Source of the DNA: Pseudoalteromonas sp. XMcav2-N
GTDB lineage: Bacteria; Pseudomonadota; Gammaproteobacteria; Enterobacterales; Alteromonadaceae
Reading direction: 5' to 3'
Assembly (NCBI RefSeq): GCF_024124545.1
Contig: NZ_JAMXSF010000017.1
Location: forward strand, 1-64,000
Length of the DNA: 64,000 nt
Made by a program: the position numbers and the translations under genes. Positions 62,401-64,000 of this stretch are shown here, one piece after another. The notes under the pieces were generated by a model, which did not search any database, had not been told where the DNA came from, and worked only from the letters and a program-made list of their open reading frames with translations. Position 1 is the stretch's first letter. Each line of letters opens with the position of its first letter.

Positions 62401-62682
62401 AATACCAAATTAGCGTAAATAGATAGCCTGCTGACCTAACTAAATCAGACACTATTTGCCGCTATGGACATCCCAACATTGAACAATGCCTAACAATCGG
62501 TTCGATAGCTTTTTGCGACATGGCTACAACCGCTACATTTCATAATAACGATTTAGCAAATCGCCTGGCAGCAAATGCTGAGTATAGCAGTCTGGAGCTG
62601 AAACTGTTTCAGCGAGTGGTTGTACAAAGGAGTTAGTATAAGCGATTGAGGCATAATAAAAAAAGCCCTTTCGGGCTTTTCT
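62401..62682 (+). other. Gene-free stretch ending in an orphan terminator
   Basis: No protein gene is visible in this gap. A clear intrinsic terminator, AAAAAAAGCCC, loop TTTC, GGGCTTTT, lies at 62657-62680, with no plus-strand gene upstream of it and the minus-strand Sel1 gene starting at 62358. It could end an unannotated small RNA from somewhere in 62410-62650, or it may be left from a lost gene. Confidence 0.4.
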
Positions 62683-62821
62683 GATACATATCAACCGTCA
62701 CTGATATGAGCAATGTAGCAAGTAAATGAGTACGTTTACCAATGCTTCCTGTGAAAAAGGCATTGGCAGATCAACGTTTAATGAAGCCCTGAACGGAGAA
62801 TAAAAGTGTCTCGAGATTCAT

Positions 62822-62836
62822 TGAGAATGATTATCA
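62822..62836 (+). promoter_or_regulatory. Near-perfect Fur-box-like site before ppc
   Basis: TGAGAATGATTATCA matches the 7-1-7 Fur pattern TGATAATnATTATCA at 13 of 14 scored positions. It lies 154 bases before the ppc start with no other gene between. The surrounding 62683-62989 is otherwise gene-free and AT-rich. Confidence 0.65.
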
Positions 62837-62989
62837 CTAATCTTTTTTAATAAGTCAATTGCAAATGATAACTAATTGCAATAGGTGTTTTTTATAACTT
62901 TTCGCGTCTGGGTGTCATCAAAGTATCTTTTCTTTTTCGTTTTATAGTCAGTATATTGAGATGAATGAAATTTGTTCAGGGAGCATGTT

Positions 62990-64000
62990 ATGCAACAGCA
63001 ATATACAGAATTGAAACGAAATGTCAGTCTTCTAGGTGAGTTACTGGGTACCACCATCGCTCACTCACAGGGGGCTGAGGTACTTGAAAAAGTTGAGTTG
63101 ATCCGACACCTGGCAAAGTCATCTCGCAGCGGTGATGTGCAGGCTAGAGAGACGCTGATAGAGACACTGCAATCTTTGCCTGATGAAGAACTATTACCCG
63201 TATGTCGCGCGTTTAGTCACTTCCTGAATCTTGCCAATGTTGCCGAACAGCAGCATACGATTTCAGACGCCGGTTGTCCTCAAGGGCCTTTTGATACACT
63301 GCAAACAACCTTGTCTGAGGTAACAGCGAAAGTAGCTAAAGGAGATACCGATCTTCAGACCGTGACCAGCGTTATAGAGAACTTGTCTATTGAATTGGTG
63401 TTAACTGCACACCCGACCGAAGTGACACGCCGTACTTTGATCAGTAAGCACGTTGAGCTCAGTGAGTGTTTATCAGAGCTGGCTGACTGTCAGGATAGCA
63501 GCTTATGTCGTAATGAAGTGATTTCTCGAATTGAACAACTGATCTGCCAGGCCTGGCACACGAATGAAATCAGAAACAAGCGTCCAACCCCGCTTGAAGA
63601 AGCAAAATGGGGTTTTGCAGTCATTGAGAACAGCTTATGGGACGCCGTACCCAAGTTTACGCGGACCTTAACTCACCTGGCCCAAGGGCAACTCGGTATG
63701 ATTTTGCCTGAGGATTATGCCCCTGTAAGCTTGGCTTCGTGGATGGGAGGTGACAGAGATGGTAACCCCAACGTCACCGCAGAGGTCACTCAAAGTGTCC
63801 TCGACCACGGCCGTTGGATGGCGTTGGACTTGTACTACCGAGACCTGGATGTACTGAGTTCAGAATTATCAATGGCACCTGCAAATGAGGAGTTAAGAAA
63901 GCTGACGGCAGACCATGCAGAGCCATATCGGGCGTTACTGAAGCAGTTGAAAGCTGATGTGAACGAAACAATATTGGCGCTGGAACATAAGATTAAATCG
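62990..64000 (+). CDS. ppc: Phosphoenolpyruvate carboxylase (N-terminal part, cut by the window edge)
   Basis: The frame is open for 337 codons from ATG 62990 to the last base, so the gene is incomplete; the full enzyme is usually about 880 residues. The N-terminal pattern LLGELLGTTI and FSHFLNLANVAEQ, the catalytic LTAHPTE with RRTLI, and ASWMGGDRDGNPNVT are diagnostic. It fixes bicarbonate onto phosphoenolpyruvate to form oxaloacetate. A CAGGGAG ribosome site precedes the ATG. A strong Fur-like site in its upstream region is unusual. Confidence 0.93.
   Translation, partial: MQQQYTELKRNVSLLGELLGTTIAHSQGAEVLEKVELIRHLAKSSRSGDVQARETLIETLQSLPDEELLPVCRAFSHFLNLANVAEQQHTISDAGCPQGPFDTLQTTLSEVTAKVAKGDTDLQTVTSVIENLSIELVLTAHPTEVTRRTLISKHVELSECLSELADCQDSSLCRNEVISRIEQLICQAWHTNEIRNKRPTPLEEAKWGFAVIENSLWDAVPKFTRTLTHLAQGQLGMILPEDYAPVSLASWMGGDRDGNPNVTAEVTQSVLDHGRWMALDLYYRDLDVLSSELSMAPANEELRKLTADHAEPYRALLKQLKADVNETILALEHKIKS

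Noticed and set aside
62400..62450. ATACCAAATT near the Sel1 gene start as a possible fourth repeat copy
   Set aside because: The following bases do not match the repeat, and there is no inverted end or central hairpin at the expected distance.
1..64000. CRISPR arrays, tRNA or rRNA genes, intact insertion sequences
   Set aside because: I looked for regularly spaced direct repeats, cloverleaf-like segments, rRNA core sequences and transposase motifs and found none that could be supported.

Overview
The window looks like chromosome from a marine gammaproteobacterium of the Pseudoalteromonas group. This is inferred from gene content and family resemblance, not from a marker gene: many TonB-dependent receptors, an ExoP-type GH3 glucanase in a laminarin locus, secreted M4 and M28 peptidases with PPC tails, and a two-subunit bacterioferritin. 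No rRNA, tRNA, CRISPR array, intact insertion sequence or prophage was recognised. The right edge cuts through ppc.

Layout. 0.3-7.2 kb is a trehalose island: an outer-membrane receptor on the minus strand, then a divergent LacI regulator, an MFS permease and a GH37 trehalase. Two near-identical palindromes (TGCAAACG-T/A-TTGCA) lie over the putative -35 boxes of the receptor and permease promoters, so the locus can be read as one small regulon. 7.2-10.9 kb holds a small membrane protein, a structured leader candidate, two paralogous WD40-like lipoproteins and a NERD-domain membrane protein. 11-19.5 kb has a CDF cation exporter with an altered metal site and two large signalling proteins that converge: a hybrid histidine kinase, and a 1498-residue propeller-PAS-GGDEF-EAL protein. 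19.8-21.1 kb is an iron-storage block: bfd facing a heme-type/ferroxidase-type bacterioferritin pair, with Fur-like boxes. 21.4-23.3 kb is alkylation repair (Ada-AlkA fusion plus Ogt). 23.3-28.3 kb holds housekeeping and miscellaneous genes (solute-binding protein, tdk, rlmF, an alpha/beta hydrolase, a TPR-sulfotransferase). A large TonB-dependent receptor follows at 28.3-31.0 kb. A LETM1-like small protein and an M17 aminopeptidase lie at 31.4-33.3 kb.

33.4-45.4 kb holds a LytS/LytTR two-component pair and then a laminarin (beta-1,3-glucan) utilisation locus: a GH16 lipoprotein with three C-terminal modules, a TonB-dependent receptor, a FucP-type MFS sugar permease and an ExoP-type GH3 lipoprotein. 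In this model GH16 cuts the polymer at the cell surface, the receptor imports oligosaccharides, GH3 releases glucose in the periplasm, and the permease takes it into the cell. 45.6-52.6 kb carries pepD, a stand-alone FabH-like synthase, an NTF2-fold protein, an MscS channel, a RegB/RegA-like redox two-component pair and two small membrane proteins. 52.8-62.4 kb carries another TonB-dependent receptor, a glycine-zipper lipoprotein, tandem secreted M4 and M28 peptidases with homologous paired PPC tails, a DASS transporter and a Sel1-repeat protein. ppc begins at 62990 behind a near-perfect Fur-box-like site.

The most distinctive non-coding signal is a 162-bp nested palindrome present three times (10746-10907, 12022-12183, 45395-45556). 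All copies have the same length, the same terminal repeats (ATACCAAT...ATTGGTA) and the same central hairpin. The first copy begins on the last base of a stop codon.
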